From Brassica napus (taxonomy: Eukaryota; Streptophyta; Magnoliopsida; Brassicales; Brassicaceae): DNA of 64,000 bases. Below are positions 47,082-58,200 of the stretch, piece after piece. The notes under the pieces are model-generated. The model ran no database searches, was not told where the DNA came from, and worked only from the letters and a program-made list of their open reading frames with translations. Every line of letters begins with the position of its first letter. The first letter of the stretch is position 1. The stretch is from assembly GCF_020379485.1 (NCBI RefSeq), contig NC_063446.1, positions 20,734,610 to 20,798,609 of the forward strand, given 5' to 3'. The position numbers and the translations under genes are program-made.

Positions 47082-47415
47082 ATATTATCATCAGGGGACA
47101 CAGCATCACAAGCAAGTCTTCAAGAACAGGACAATTAGATAGAAGCCTGCTGACAGATTCAGATCACCATCTGGGAATTTGATGTTTACAAGTCTCAATT
47201 CCTTGAGACATGGGAAAGACACTGGTGAAGAAACATCAACAAGAACCACGTTGTAAAGTAACAACGTCACAAGCATTCTGGATAACGTGTACAAACTCTT
47301 TGGAAGGACGGCTGGAACTGTACAAAAATATCTATCAATCTCGATGACCAGCTCACGCACCTGGCGTATAGTCGTCTAGATACAGTTCTAGTCCATACTC
47401 CAATATAAGCCACAA

Positions 47416-48216
47416 ATGAAGATAATGTTTTATGTAAGTATAAGCTACATATGTCTCAACAACTAAAGGTGAATTATTTTGGGTAGTTATGTTCGTAGGA
47501 TATTTCCAAAAGCATAAAAACAAACACAAAAAAAGATAATTTAATTGCATATGATTAGGTACATCATACGTGTTCCAAAAAAGGTACATCATACATTTCT
47601 GAAATCATAGCTTATTATATATGTAACATATATGAAAGAACTAACTCTAATGAAGACACTAAGAAATAAGTTAATTTCAATGGCAATTTTTATAATAAAC
47701 ACGTCAACTACTAATTATTTTTAGTAATTATAAATCAATAAGATAGATTTGCTAAATATTTTTGGATCGTACTAGACGTAACTTAAATACTTAAATATCT
47801 ATAGAATTGCGGGTTTTGGATCTAGCTGAGTCGGAACATCCCTAATCTATCGATTTGCAACATATACCAATCAAGGCTGAATTAGCACCCGAAAGCCGGT
47901 TCAGCTATGTTTTGATCAGAATAGATTTTATCCGGTTACGGATCTAGAACCGGATGGTACGGATTCGGATTTTCAAATTTTAAAATTTCAGAATAATTAT
48001 TCGGTCTGCTTCCCTTCCACCTCTACCATATGATGTGTCTTCGTCCCACTAATGCTTATTTCAACTGAGACACGTTTCCATACGATATAAATCAACTGAG
48101 ACACGTTTCCATATGATATGAATCCGAATTTCGGAAACTGAACCGGGAAAGGATTAGGTGTCAATTAAGCAGATATATCACGTGCATGATTCATTATTTA
48201 ATCTACACCCGTCTAC
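47416..48216. other. Intergenic DNA with CCGAA-repeat remnants
   Basis: About 47800-48000 has degenerate ccggttacggatctag and ggattcggattttc motifs of the dispersed CCGAA repeat, and a 23-bp unit (aactgagacacgtttccata) occurs twice near 48065 and 48100. No gene is seen. Confidence 0.5.
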
Positions 48217-48364
48217 AGGTCCTAAAACATGATTAACCCAGGATTTTTAGAGTAGTGTTTTTAGCGGAAGTGAAGAAACAGTTTTTAACTTTTAACTAAA
48301 AAATTAAAAACCGGTTCTTAAAGTCTAAGAACTTCATCCTAAGAACCCCGGGTTAATCATGGTC
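48217..48364. mobile_element. Harbinger-like MITE 1 upstream of MSRB
   Basis: The ends AGGTCCTAAAACATGATTAA and, inverted, GACCATGATTAACCCGGGG form imperfect TIRs around a short AT-rich core with an internal ccggttcttaa. It stands directly beside MITE 2, with TAA at the border (48365-48367). Confidence 0.65.
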
Positions 48365-48367
48365 TAA

Positions 48368-48510
48368 GAGCATGATTAAACCGAACATGATTAAACCAGA
48401 TTCTTAATTTCGGAATTCTTAACTCATGATTTGACATTTTTTTTTTATATATTTTTCGGCTAAGAAAAGCTAAGAATTTCATCCTAAGAATCCGGGTTAA
48501 TCAGGGTCTC
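48368..48510. mobile_element. Harbinger-like MITE 2 upstream of MSRB
   Basis: It begins GAGCATGATTAAACCGAAC and ends, inverted, GAGACCCTGATTAACCCGG; both share the aagaatttcatcctaagaa motif with MITE 1. It ends 60 bp before the MSRB TATA box. Confidence 0.65.
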
Positions 48511-48571
48511 AGAGTTCATATTAAATGAATGTAGACGCGAAACTAATAAAGATACATCACTGAAAACTAGG

Positions 48572-48577
48572 TATAAA
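48572..48577 (+). promoter_or_regulatory. TATA box of MSRB
   Basis: TATAAA stands 98 bp before the ATG at 48670, which would put the transcription start near 48605 and a leader of about 65 bp. Confidence 0.55.
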
Positions 48578-48669
48578 TGTCTGATCAAGAACCTAGAAGA
48601 ACAATATCATTATCTGATTCGGTTCCTCCGTCGTAATATCTCAGCTTCAGGTTATCTTAAGTGGCGGTG

Positions 48670-49361
48670 ATGGCGGCAGCTCATGGACGGGTGGTTCAGA
48701 AAACAGAGGAGGAGTGGCGTGCGATCCTTTCTCCTGAGCAGTTTAGGATCCTCCGACAAAAAGGCACTGAGTAAGTTACTTTTGGGTTCTTTCTTTTACG
48801 TTCGAGTCTTATAACTCAAGAATCCCTTGTTTCTCAATTAATAGATTCAACATGGTAATTAAGCTGCAAGGCAATCATATAAAGAATCTTTGAAGGATCC
48901 GTTTTCATGTTTTGGTGAAATTGTTTCAGAATACCAGGAACTGGAGAATATGACAAATTCTTCGAGGATGGAATTTTCAGCTGTGTCGGATGCAAAACTC
49001 CTCTCTATAAATCCACTACAAAGTTTGACTCCGGATGTGGTTGGCCAGCTTTCTTTGAAGGACTCCCTGGTGCCATTAACCGAGCGGTATAGTTTCTCTT
49101 TATATTTTTTTGGTTTAATTTCATCAGTTTTTTTAAAATAACTGAAAACTTTTTCTGTGTTTCTTGATTTGATTCTACGTTTATCATCAGCCTGATCCAG
49201 ATGGGAGGAGTACAGAGATCACTTGTGCAGTATGCGACGGGCATTTAGGCCATGTTACAAAAGGAGAAGGTTATGATACTCCTACCGATGAACGCCACTG
49301 CGTTAACAGCGTCTCGATCATCTTCAACCCGCAAAAACCACCTGAGGAGGCTGAGGATTGA
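48670..49361 (+). CDS. MSRB: Methionine sulfoxide reductase B, cytosolic type
   Basis: Three exons (48670-48770, 48930-49086, 49191-49361) give 142 residues. The enzyme reduces methionine-R-sulfoxide in proteins with thioredoxin or glutaredoxin as donor. Two zinc CxxC pairs are present (CVGC and CAVC), with the substrate-site block [19 protein letters not shown] and the catalytic Cys in [14 protein letters not shown] is also intact. The start [20 protein letters not shown] leads straight into the domain without a transit peptide, so a cytosolic enzyme like Arabidopsis MSRB5-9 is expected, not the plastid forms. Arabidopsis has a tandem cluster (At4g04800-04840) at this place; only one copy is seen here. 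All introns are GT-AG and no lesion is found. Confidence 0.95.
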
Positions 49362-49866
49362 TCATAAAATATAGTCAATCAGATTGACTGTGTTGTTTAA
49401 TAAATTCTCCGGTTTGCTCATCAAGTGAAAGAAATAATAATGTTGAATCATCTTTGTCAAAAGAAGAATAATAATATTGGATCATTTCTCCTACTATATA
49501 TGATGTTGAACGCTAATCATTTTAATACTAAAGTAAGTAGGAAAAAAAAAACAAAAGAAAGAAAGAACAGAAACGGACTAGCTACATTTAGCTAGATTAT
49601 CCTGTACTTTGAGATAATCATTCACTTGACTTGATCTTATCTACATTAATTTTCAGCATCTTTAACCAATAAGGCCTTATCTTCTTCCTTCCAACAAGTA
49701 AGTAGAATGGATGTGGTTGAAGAACACGGATTAGCTAAATTAGCTAGAAGTCATAAATTATACTAGAGTTTGGTCAGCATATCGTGCATATACGTTTTTT
49801 GATTTATATAACTTTTTCATTTTGTTAATACATAACAAAATTATTGAAAAAAAAATAAAACTTAGG
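49362..49866. other. MSRB 3' flank and spacer
   Basis: AT-rich; nothing recognised beyond a likely 3' UTR. Confidence 0.5.
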
Positions 49867-50129
49867 GGATGATTGGTTGGGGTTGTAAATGCTCTGGACA
49901 GCCAAAATTTAATCTACAGCTATATATGTCAACCAATCGAGTTTTGCTTTCTTTAAAAAATTCACAGCAAAACAAATCTCCAAAATCAAAATATGGCTGT
50001 AGAGAGCTTTATTTCCAGAGCAAAAAATTAGTGCTTTAGAAATCTACAGCAAAGAAAGCTACAGCAAATAAATCTACAGATTAAATTCTACAGCAAAAAA
50101 TATAAAGTTACAACAGTTACCAATCATCC
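49867..50129. mobile_element. MITE with GGATGATTGG ends
   Basis: The ends GGATGATTGG and CCAATCATCC are a perfect 10-bp TIR. The inside repeats ctacagc motifs (aaatctacagc three times) shared with the element at 7131-7467. No clear target duplication was made out. Confidence 0.75.
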
Positions 50130-50321
50130 TTTTTGTACATTGTGTTTCTTTATTAGCAATGTTGGTGGATACTATTTATTTGATTATTGTTTATATGATC
50201 ATATATATTGTGTAAACTTTGTATATTATGTAAAGTGGTAAATGAAAAACATTGCGAGAAAGGAGTCTCTACCACTAACTTCAAGTGAAATTTTTCATTT
50301 TCCTTTGTTTACGATTCAAAG

Positions 50322-52043
50322 GGGGCTTATTGAACTCATGATTTGAGAGAACTCCATTTTTTCTCCAAATCTTCTCTTATTGAACTTGGTATTTATAAAA
50401 ACTCTAATAAATCCAAGGTTATTGAACTGATCATTTATGTAAACTCTATAAAATCCCCCCTTATTGGAATATTGGGATTTCATCAATAATATTTATCAAA
50501 GTTTAGTTGGGATTATCTAAAAAAGGGATTTGTACTTAAAATTTAACTGAGAAAAACTCCACCAGAATAACACCTAATGAGATGGTATTTAAAATAAAAA
50601 ATAGTTTACCTTCTTGTTTAAATCATCATTCCAGAAAAGTGATCAAACAAATTGAATCATTGGTTGTTTTTGTGAGTGTTGACTTGTGTTTTGCTCAACC
50701 TTCCCCGAGTCAGTTCCCCATTCTGCATCACATCCTTGGGAAGGAGAAGTAAGGTGACAAGGTTCAATAGACGTGGATCGAATACACGGCAGATCAGGAG
50801 CGAAGGCATCGCTTGGCTGATACAGTAACCATGATTCTAATCCTCAAATACTACGAGCAAGTAGCAACGTATCCGGACGTTGACCTTGTACTCGTGACAA
50901 CATTATCTGTTAAACTCAAAAGATACATCTCTGTTAGCGCCTTTTGGTCGTGAATCTTCTCTTCAATTTGTTGATACCTTTCTCCACTTGGTTGATAAAC
51001 TTTGATCTCTCCTATTGATATAGCTTGCTTTGACAACTTGTCTTTTAGGTAAAAGCGTTCAGAACATGTCCTTCAAGTGACCAGAGTACTCTGGATATAT
51101 AGATATGACAAGAACAATTATTTTATTTATCAAACCAAGTTTTATAAATAAAGCTTAAACCTCAACAAAGAAGGTATTGTTCAACAAGCCAAAAACAACC
51201 AAAGAGGCTTAAAACGTTCGCTGCAGCAAGAGCTAAGCGAGAAACATAAACACAAGGGATAGGTGCATCCATATCACATAAGCAACTTATGACAGAAACA
51301 TCACAATTATTACTGCCCAAACATGCTTCGGCAACAAGTTCGAAGAAAGCAGCAAGGAATCTGGCTATAGAGGTCATCATGCACCATCTTGATGAGCCTA
51401 TGAACTGTGACAAGAACAGCTATAACTTTCTAAGTTTGAGATACATTGACTTTTGTTTCTTCTTGTGCAGCTACTTGAGATAATCGCTTCTTTCTTTGTA
51501 TACATGACAAGACCTGGTCCATGACGTTTTGTATATATCCTGCGTTGCCGTTGAAAACCTGTTTCCGAGTCTCTCGTCTGCTCTAGTTCGGTTTGAAAAA
51601 TCGGATTAACCATAGAGATGGAACGAAATAAATATTGGCTTTAATAATCAACCAAGGAACCTTATCGATCATATCTTGATCCTTTGAGCAGAAGAACATC
51701 TTATCTTCATCCTTGAATCAGGTAGGAGATGAAGATATAGATGTTGTGGGTTTGAGTTAGTGCTAATGGCATGAATTTTCAACATTGTTCCGCTTGCTCA
51801 GCTTTTCTTCTTCCACATTATGATTATGTGGTTTAATTTTTAGTTGTTTTTTATCGGATAAAGATTGTATTAATATATAGAGAATTTGAAGTTAAAAGAA
51901 TTCATTTTTTCAATTTTTTTATAAATTCCAATGTAAATACCTCCTAGTCTTCTACAAACTTGCTCAAATCCTAATATTTTTTTTTAAATCCCTAGGATTT
52001 AGTATATATTAAAATTCTCTCAAATGCTCAGTTCAATAAACCC
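50322..52043. mobile_element. Non-autonomous TIR element carrying host gene pieces
   Basis: The left end GGGGCTTATTGAACT and right end, inverted GGGTTTATTGAACT, continue as a diverged TIR with atttgagagaa in both. The flanks TTCAAAG are exact (50315-50321 and 52044-52050), which suggests a 7-8 bp duplication as in hAT-like elements. The middle (50660-51620) is richer in G+C and holds a fucosyltransferase piece and a second unidentified piece (51160-51480, open on both strands). No transposase is seen. This is the layout of a gene-capturing (Pack-type) element. Confidence 0.7.
50690..51060 (-). pseudogene. Xyloglucan-type fucosyltransferase fragment (GT37)
   Basis: The frame from 51036 reads IKVYQPSGERYQQIEEKIHD and EMYLLSLTDNVVTSTRSTSG, the C-terminal domain of plant FUT1-like enzymes, in which LSLTD and the V(T)S-ST-GYVA block are strongly conserved. 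After GYVA the reading breaks, but SIEPCHLTSP and GCDAEWGTDSGK in other frames near 50760-50700 recall the end of the same family. Intact members add fucose to cell-wall glycans in the Golgi. Stops and shifts make this a dead fragment, probably taken up by the surrounding TIR element. Confidence 0.75.
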
Positions 52044-52050
52044 TTCAAAG

Positions 52051-54067
52051 TCTACCTTATAAATTCCATCATTCGTTTTTAATAAAATAGATTAAATGGC
52101 TATTAATGCTTTGATTATATGTCCCCTCTCATCTGCTTAACACCATCTTTTTCCGAGAGTAGTACAAATGAATTAATCGTTTATATCTATGCCAGCATCT
52201 GTTACAAACTTACAATCAAATTCTAAACACAATCTATCATTAGTTGCCTCATAGACCAGCCATTACACATGGTTATAACGTAACGAACTGAAATCAATTA
52301 CAGATCAAACAATTCTCAAGAAACATGAAAAGCTCATTCACTATAGTACATAAATCTCAGTACATCACAAAAGCAACCAACTATGAAAATCACAAGGAGC
52401 TTTATAGACAAAAACTCAGATCTCAAATTCAGAAGATCGTAGGAAGGTGTTGGGTGGGTAGTGTGTTAAAAAGTTCTGTCGCAGCTCTGTTTGTCTACAT
52501 TTTTTTATCTATACTTTTATACTCATTTTTTTTAATCTCATGGCCATAGTTTTATGGCAAAACGTCTGATGACGATGAGATGATTTCACTCTTAGGCTCC
52601 GAACGGAGAAAGCGGATCAAGCGTTGTGGATCTAGTGGATTAAAGCAGATTGAACAGAACAAAAGTGGATCAAGCGGATCTAGCGGTTCAAAACATATAT
52701 TTGAATGGTGAAAGTGGATAAAAAATGGTCAAAATTACTGTACAAATTTAAATTAATTAATTTAAAATTTTATAATACTATATATTGTCATAAATTAAAG
52801 GAGTTTTTTAAAAAATTATAAGTGAAATGATAAAAGCTTATTCAAAAAATATAATAGGAAATTATTTAAACATATAAATAATTGTTTTTAGTTTTAGAAT
52901 TAAATATGTATATGAATTGGATAAACTAAAAATAATTATATTTTGATAAAAAGAGGTGTAAATTAAATATATATCAAATTTTGATGATTTTTAAAGTAGG
53001 TATATTTTTTTGGTAAAATAGTATAATAATTTTGAGTTTTAATATTAATTAACACATCCGTTTAAAAAAATAAAAAATTGAAAGAAAATAAAATATTATA
53101 AAAAAATAATGTCTAATGGTAAAATATATGTAGTCAAAATAAATTCTTATTCTTTTGTTTAAGACTAAACTTTTGTAAGCATTATAGGATTAAAGCTATT
53201 TTAGATTAGCATGTGCTACATATTTTTACATTTTGTTACTTTACAAGAATAAAAATCTTTCCTGTAAAAAACAATCACAATGCAGTTAGGTGTAGATCCT
53301 CATAAGGCAGGTAGTATTGTCGGTTGTCGAATCTTCTATGTAATCTTTCTCATAATTATAATATCATAATAAATCAGCATTAAAAAAAAACAATCACAAA
53401 GATATATAGAATCTAGAGAGGGAAAAAGATTAACAAAAAATTGACTTGCATCAGTTGGATTAAAAGCAATCGATGGCTAAAGATTAACCAATCAAAAAAT
53501 ATATATAGTATCTTTATGATATATCACTGTAATTTGATGTCACCACAGTTTATGTGAACAAAATAATAACTTAAATCAAAATAACTAAAACATATTATAT
53601 TTATTGTCACTTAATGTTTCACTCAATATAAATATTTTACTAAATAAAAAAATTCTTTCTATTTATCTTATTTTATCCAAACATATAGAAAGAGCTTTTT
53701 TTTTAATTTATTTACAAAATCAGTTAGGTATGGACATTCGAATACTTATTCAGGTACAAGTTGTTTCTTTCGGGATCAATTTTTTGGGTTTCGAAATTAA
53801 TCCCCGCTTGGATACTATAAATTTATGTGGGTTTCGAGTTGGACCTCCCATGTCTGAATGATTTTGATTCTGATGTATAGGAACATAAGAATATCTAAAT
53901 AACTAATGTATCTGAAACGTGTTCAGATATTTATAGCAAAAATAATTTTATCACCCGATTAAGTTCAGGTCTTTTGAATACAATATAGTTATATGGAATA
54001 CATCTAAAATATAAAGTACTAATAATGAAAAACGAATATCAATATATAAAAACGTTAAAACAAATTC
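52051..54067. other. AT-rich DNA with repeat remnants
   Basis: About 52590-52700 holds a degenerate tandem motif (gtggatcaagcggatctagcgg-like units). About 53720-53960 is a remnant of the CCGAA-rich repeat (tgggtttcgaaattaatcc). No gene is seen. Confidence 0.5.
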
Positions 54068-54099
54068 CCGCACAGTCGCGCAAATAGATCAAGCTCTAG
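54068..54099 (+). mobile_element. Degenerate Helitron 3' terminus
   Basis: CCCGCACAGTCGCGC, then aaatagatcaagctCTAG and a host T, fits a decayed hairpin plus CTAG end in plus orientation. The 5' end was not found. Confidence 0.5.
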
Positions 54100-55259
54100 T
54101 TAAAGATTAAAGAGCACTGCACATCAAATATTTAAACTAAAGTACATAAATAAACTTTTACAAAAAAGGTTGTACAAATAAAACTTCGATAACCTCAAAT
54201 CAAATGTTTGAACTGTGAACCCCATAGAAATTTGTAGGAAAAAGACAAAATCTCTAAGGTCATGAACAAAAAGAGTAAATAGGTTACTACAAAAAAAAAG
54301 TCCAGTTCCATAATGCGTTTTGATGTTACCAAAATTAAGTTTCCATGCAATATAAATTTAATATTTCAATTTTATGATAGTTATAAACAACTGAAGTGTT
54401 TTAGAACACTGCTATTGATACTCTCTCAAAAATATTTACCTATTAAAAAATGGAAAAAAAAAAGAATAAGATTTTTATTTGAGATACTAAAAATGTGATT
54501 TAATAAATATTTATTCTCAAGACACAAGTTTGACGTTTTATTCATCTGAGCTTTTTGAGTTTGAAATACTTTAGAACCTTTTTGATGTAGACTGAATTTC
54601 TTTCTGGTTCGATCATATACGAAGAAGCTGAACAGGGAGTTCAACAGAAACTAATGTTACTAATATATGGTCTTGCCACAAAAAGAGCTTACAAAACAAT
54701 AAAGAAACATACACTTGGTGGGTAAAACACCTAAAGAGAGGACACCCAAAAGTGTTCACAAACTGTTATAAAGCAGAACGCTGAACAGACAAGCTTAGGA
54801 AAGGTAAATAAAAAAGACCGTGGGTTTCCATCAGAAGTCAATACCCGAACCTCTTTACCCTTTTTTTTCTCATCATCCTTGAGATAAAGATTTAAACGTT
54901 AAAGGTGCGTTCTTGACTTCATCTGGATTTTCAAAACATACAGAAACTAGAAATAAACCATTAAGGCATAAACGCTATTTTTCTCCTTTCCTTCCTTATT
55001 ACTTCTGCAGGCGAAAGAACACAAACCACATTGGTCAAAACATATACTATAGTCTTCTTTCTTGCTTCACAAGAATACTACCCCATCTCGACTGTTTCAA
55101 AAGCTAGTTTTACATCTTTCTAAATGTCAACTCAAACGCCAAACACAACAGGTTTGCATTTGGCGTTTGCCTTTACAATTTAGAAAAACTTTTCATTTAA
55201 GAAACCACAGAAAATGGGCAAAATATTCACAAATCTAAATTAAATCATACCTGGAAGAA
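54100..55259. other. Region 3' of the PDF2 homologue
   Basis: The part next to 55259 is the 3' UTR of the minus-strand PDF2 gene; 8 bases after the stop the minus strand reads CCAG then GTATGATTT, a possible donor of a 3' UTR intron. The remainder is AT-rich with no recognised gene. Confidence 0.45.
55133..55169. other. Perfect 11-bp stem hairpin in the PDF2 3' region
   Basis: CAAACGCCAAA (55133-55143) and TTTGGCGTTTG (55159-55169) are exact complements with a 15-base loop. It lies 91 bp beyond the PDF2 stop. Confidence 0.7.
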
Positions 55260-58200
55260 TTATGGTCCTCCTCCACCTCGGTCACAAGCAACGGCGGCTT
55301 TAATCCTCTCCACCGTACATTTGATCAGACTGTTAACCGTAGCCACCGAGCCAAGAGAGAGCTTAGCTGTAGGAACAGAATCAACAAGTATCTGAAACGC
55401 AACGGTTAACAGTGAACCACAACTCTCAGATGCAGTAGAAGAAGAAACCACTTCTTGATTCCCGTCTCCTCCTCCTCCGACCGAACCATCGGGTAATATA
55501 GCGAAACCAGACGGGAGCAACGCCACGTAATCAGGATCTCCTCCGCTTAAAACAACGTTCATCGCCACTATATCCACCGGCGCATAGATCACGTACGATC
55601 CAGATGCGTCCGTGCAGCTCTCTTGTAGAATCAACATGTTGCTTTGGCTCGAGTTTCCGCTCTGTTACAACCGAAAGCATTTTGAGTCCGACATCGAAAA
55701 ACAAAATCTTGATATTACAAACAAGAATCTTACGTTGACTCGGAGCAAGGAGACGCAGTTTCCAGGTTCGCGACCATTTGCTATATGAGCCATTTCTTGA
55801 ACCATTCCTCCATTTGAGAGAATATCCCACTGCATGAATAAGTTTCAAAAACACAAATTAAGAACACACTAGATCTCGAACCGCGCAACTGCGCGGTTTT
55901 TTGTTTTCATTTATTTTTATATAAACATTTTGTTTTCAATTCTAAATTATTATATATTATAATATATATGTGTTTATCAATTTTTAAAACATAATAAGTT
56001 TACGGTATATTTTTTTCATTGAATAGATTGTTTCAAACTTTCACATGTATTTGCATCTTCTTCTATATATATATTTTCGGATTATTATTTCATTATTGAA
56101 ATCGTAACTATATATATAAAGATTAGTAAAATATTGTTTTATTGTCATATTCAAAAATATTGTAACATTTCACAAATTTAGAAAGTTTTTAAAAAATTAA
56201 ACTTTTCGTTTCATAGATTTATATTATCCAGTAAATAATTAAAATTTTAGTTTTTGTTTAATTTAAAAATAAACTATATAGTTTAAAAATTGTTTTCATT
56301 GGTTTAAGGTAGTAAAGATTAATCATTGTTAGATAATATGATTTTTGTTATTTTAAAAAAAAGCTTTATAATTTTAAAACTTAACATCGACAAATATTTA
56401 AATAATTAACATATGGAGGTATAGTATTACAACATTGTATTATATCTATTTAATTTATACTATCTATAAATCCAATGAATCATCTATTGTTTAATCCAAT
56501 TATTAATAGCGCAATAAAAATTTCTGGTAGGTCCAAAATTTAAATGATAAGATTAGAGATTAAACGTAACATGACTTTTTAGGAATATGTCCATTAGGTC
56601 CATTTTTTAAAAAAATCACACGTGGATCAAAGATGTAACTTATGTTTTAATATATAAGATGATTTTTGATATCCTTGATTTTTTTTTGAAAATAAAGAAA
56701 TTTTCTTTTAAACACTAATATAAAAATTGCACATGATTTGAAAAAGATAATATATTGTAGTATTACTAATCAAATACTCCATTTTGCCAAAAAAAAAAAT
56801 GTTTCTAAGAATTTTTTTTTAAAAACAAAAACAAGTTTATGCATTTTATTAATAGTAATGATAAATTATAAATTTCACAAAATAATTTAATTTATTGAAT
56901 TATTATTAGTTTAAAGTTACAAAAATTATTAATCACATAAAATAATTGAGCTATAATTAACTCTTCATTTTTAGTGTGAGAAAAGTTGGAAAAATCGTTA
57001 ATTTTAAACAGAGGAAGTATGTGATTTATTAAACCGGTTTTTGACAAAATTTAGTAAACCGGTTTTGGAATTCAACTGGGATCACCTGCTCTAGTTGTTC
57101 TAATATAAACCGGATTCAGTAAGAAGAATAATTCCAAGTCAGACCGACCCGACCGGTCCGGTCTGTATTTTATTTACCTCGCTTCTTGAATTTTCGTCGC
57201 GGAGGAAGTCGAAAACCCGTTTGGGAGCCACTGGGATCCAGAATGAAGTCGCGGCGCTAAGAACGATCCCCGGAGGTCTACCCGGATCATCCATGCTCTT
57301 TCGGGTCATGACTCGAACATCATCGGATCCAGTTGACGACATTGTCGTCCACGCATGTGCAGTCGACGCGCCAACACCGCTGCAAAAGCTCATAACCATC
57401 CTTTCCGCTAGCTTCAACATGCTCTTCCTCCCTTCGGGACTCGTTATCACTGCAATCATAATTACCATAAAAGAAAAGGACTTATTAGTAAATTCAACAA
57501 ATATTAACAAAATTACCATAAATTAAAGAACCTATTAGTAAAATTAAGAACTTTTCAGTTCAGCCTCAAACAGATTCATAATTTACCACAAATTAAGGGA
57601 CCTGAATGAGTCTCATTTCAGCCCCAACATATTCATAATTACCACGAAAATTAAAGGACCTAATGAGTAAATTTAACAACTTCTCAGTTCAGCCCTCAAC
57701 ATCTAACAAAATTACCACAAAATTAAAGGACCTAATAACAAACACTAAATTAAAGGCCCTGTGAGTAAAATTCAAAACTTTCAGTTCAGCCCCCAACTTG
57801 TTCAATTTCCATAAAATTAAAGTAACTGAATGAGTAAATTTATAAACTTTTTAAATCAGCAAGCCACAACATATTCACAATTACCATAAAGTGACAGGTT
57901 CTCATGAATAAATTTAACAGCTTCTCAATTCAACCCCAACACTTTCAAAACCATTGAAATAGCCATCTAAAAACGTACCGGAAAGATCACTAGCCGGGAT
58001 GTTGCTGGCCATCGAACTCGCGAGCCGCTCGCACTGACGTTCGAGTGTAGACACCCAACGTCTCGCTCCAAAAGCTAAACCGGAATGAACCAGCGGTTTA
58101 TACATAGTGTGAACCGATCTATCATCCACCTCCATATGTTCTACCCATGTAACCTTCAAACAACAAAAAACAATCACCCCATAACTTCTCTAAATATCAA

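Larger units (their letters stand above)
44036..47415 (-). pseudogene. F-box/LRR/FBD protein, copy 2, truncated and split by copia
   Basis: The upstream part (47415-47082) has IGVWTRTV, RELVIEIDR and LYTLSRMLVTLLLYNVVL; the downstream part (44895-44036) has NDEEGVVIDAPSLETLAF and an FBD end ICQLVF. The F-box is absent, so the N-terminus is lost near 47415. The copia insertion at 44896-47081 splits the LRR region. By comparison with copy 1, about 28 bp of host sequence between GATGATAAT and TCTAAAG is gone. Even without the insert, the reading is broken near 47375. Sequence just past the FBD is also alike in both copies, supporting tandem duplication. Confidence 0.8.

Noticed and set aside
51162..51413. 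Hydrophobic 83-codon minus frame, possible membrane protein
   Set aside because: Not matched to a family with confidence and inside a TIR element; kept only as an unidentified passenger.
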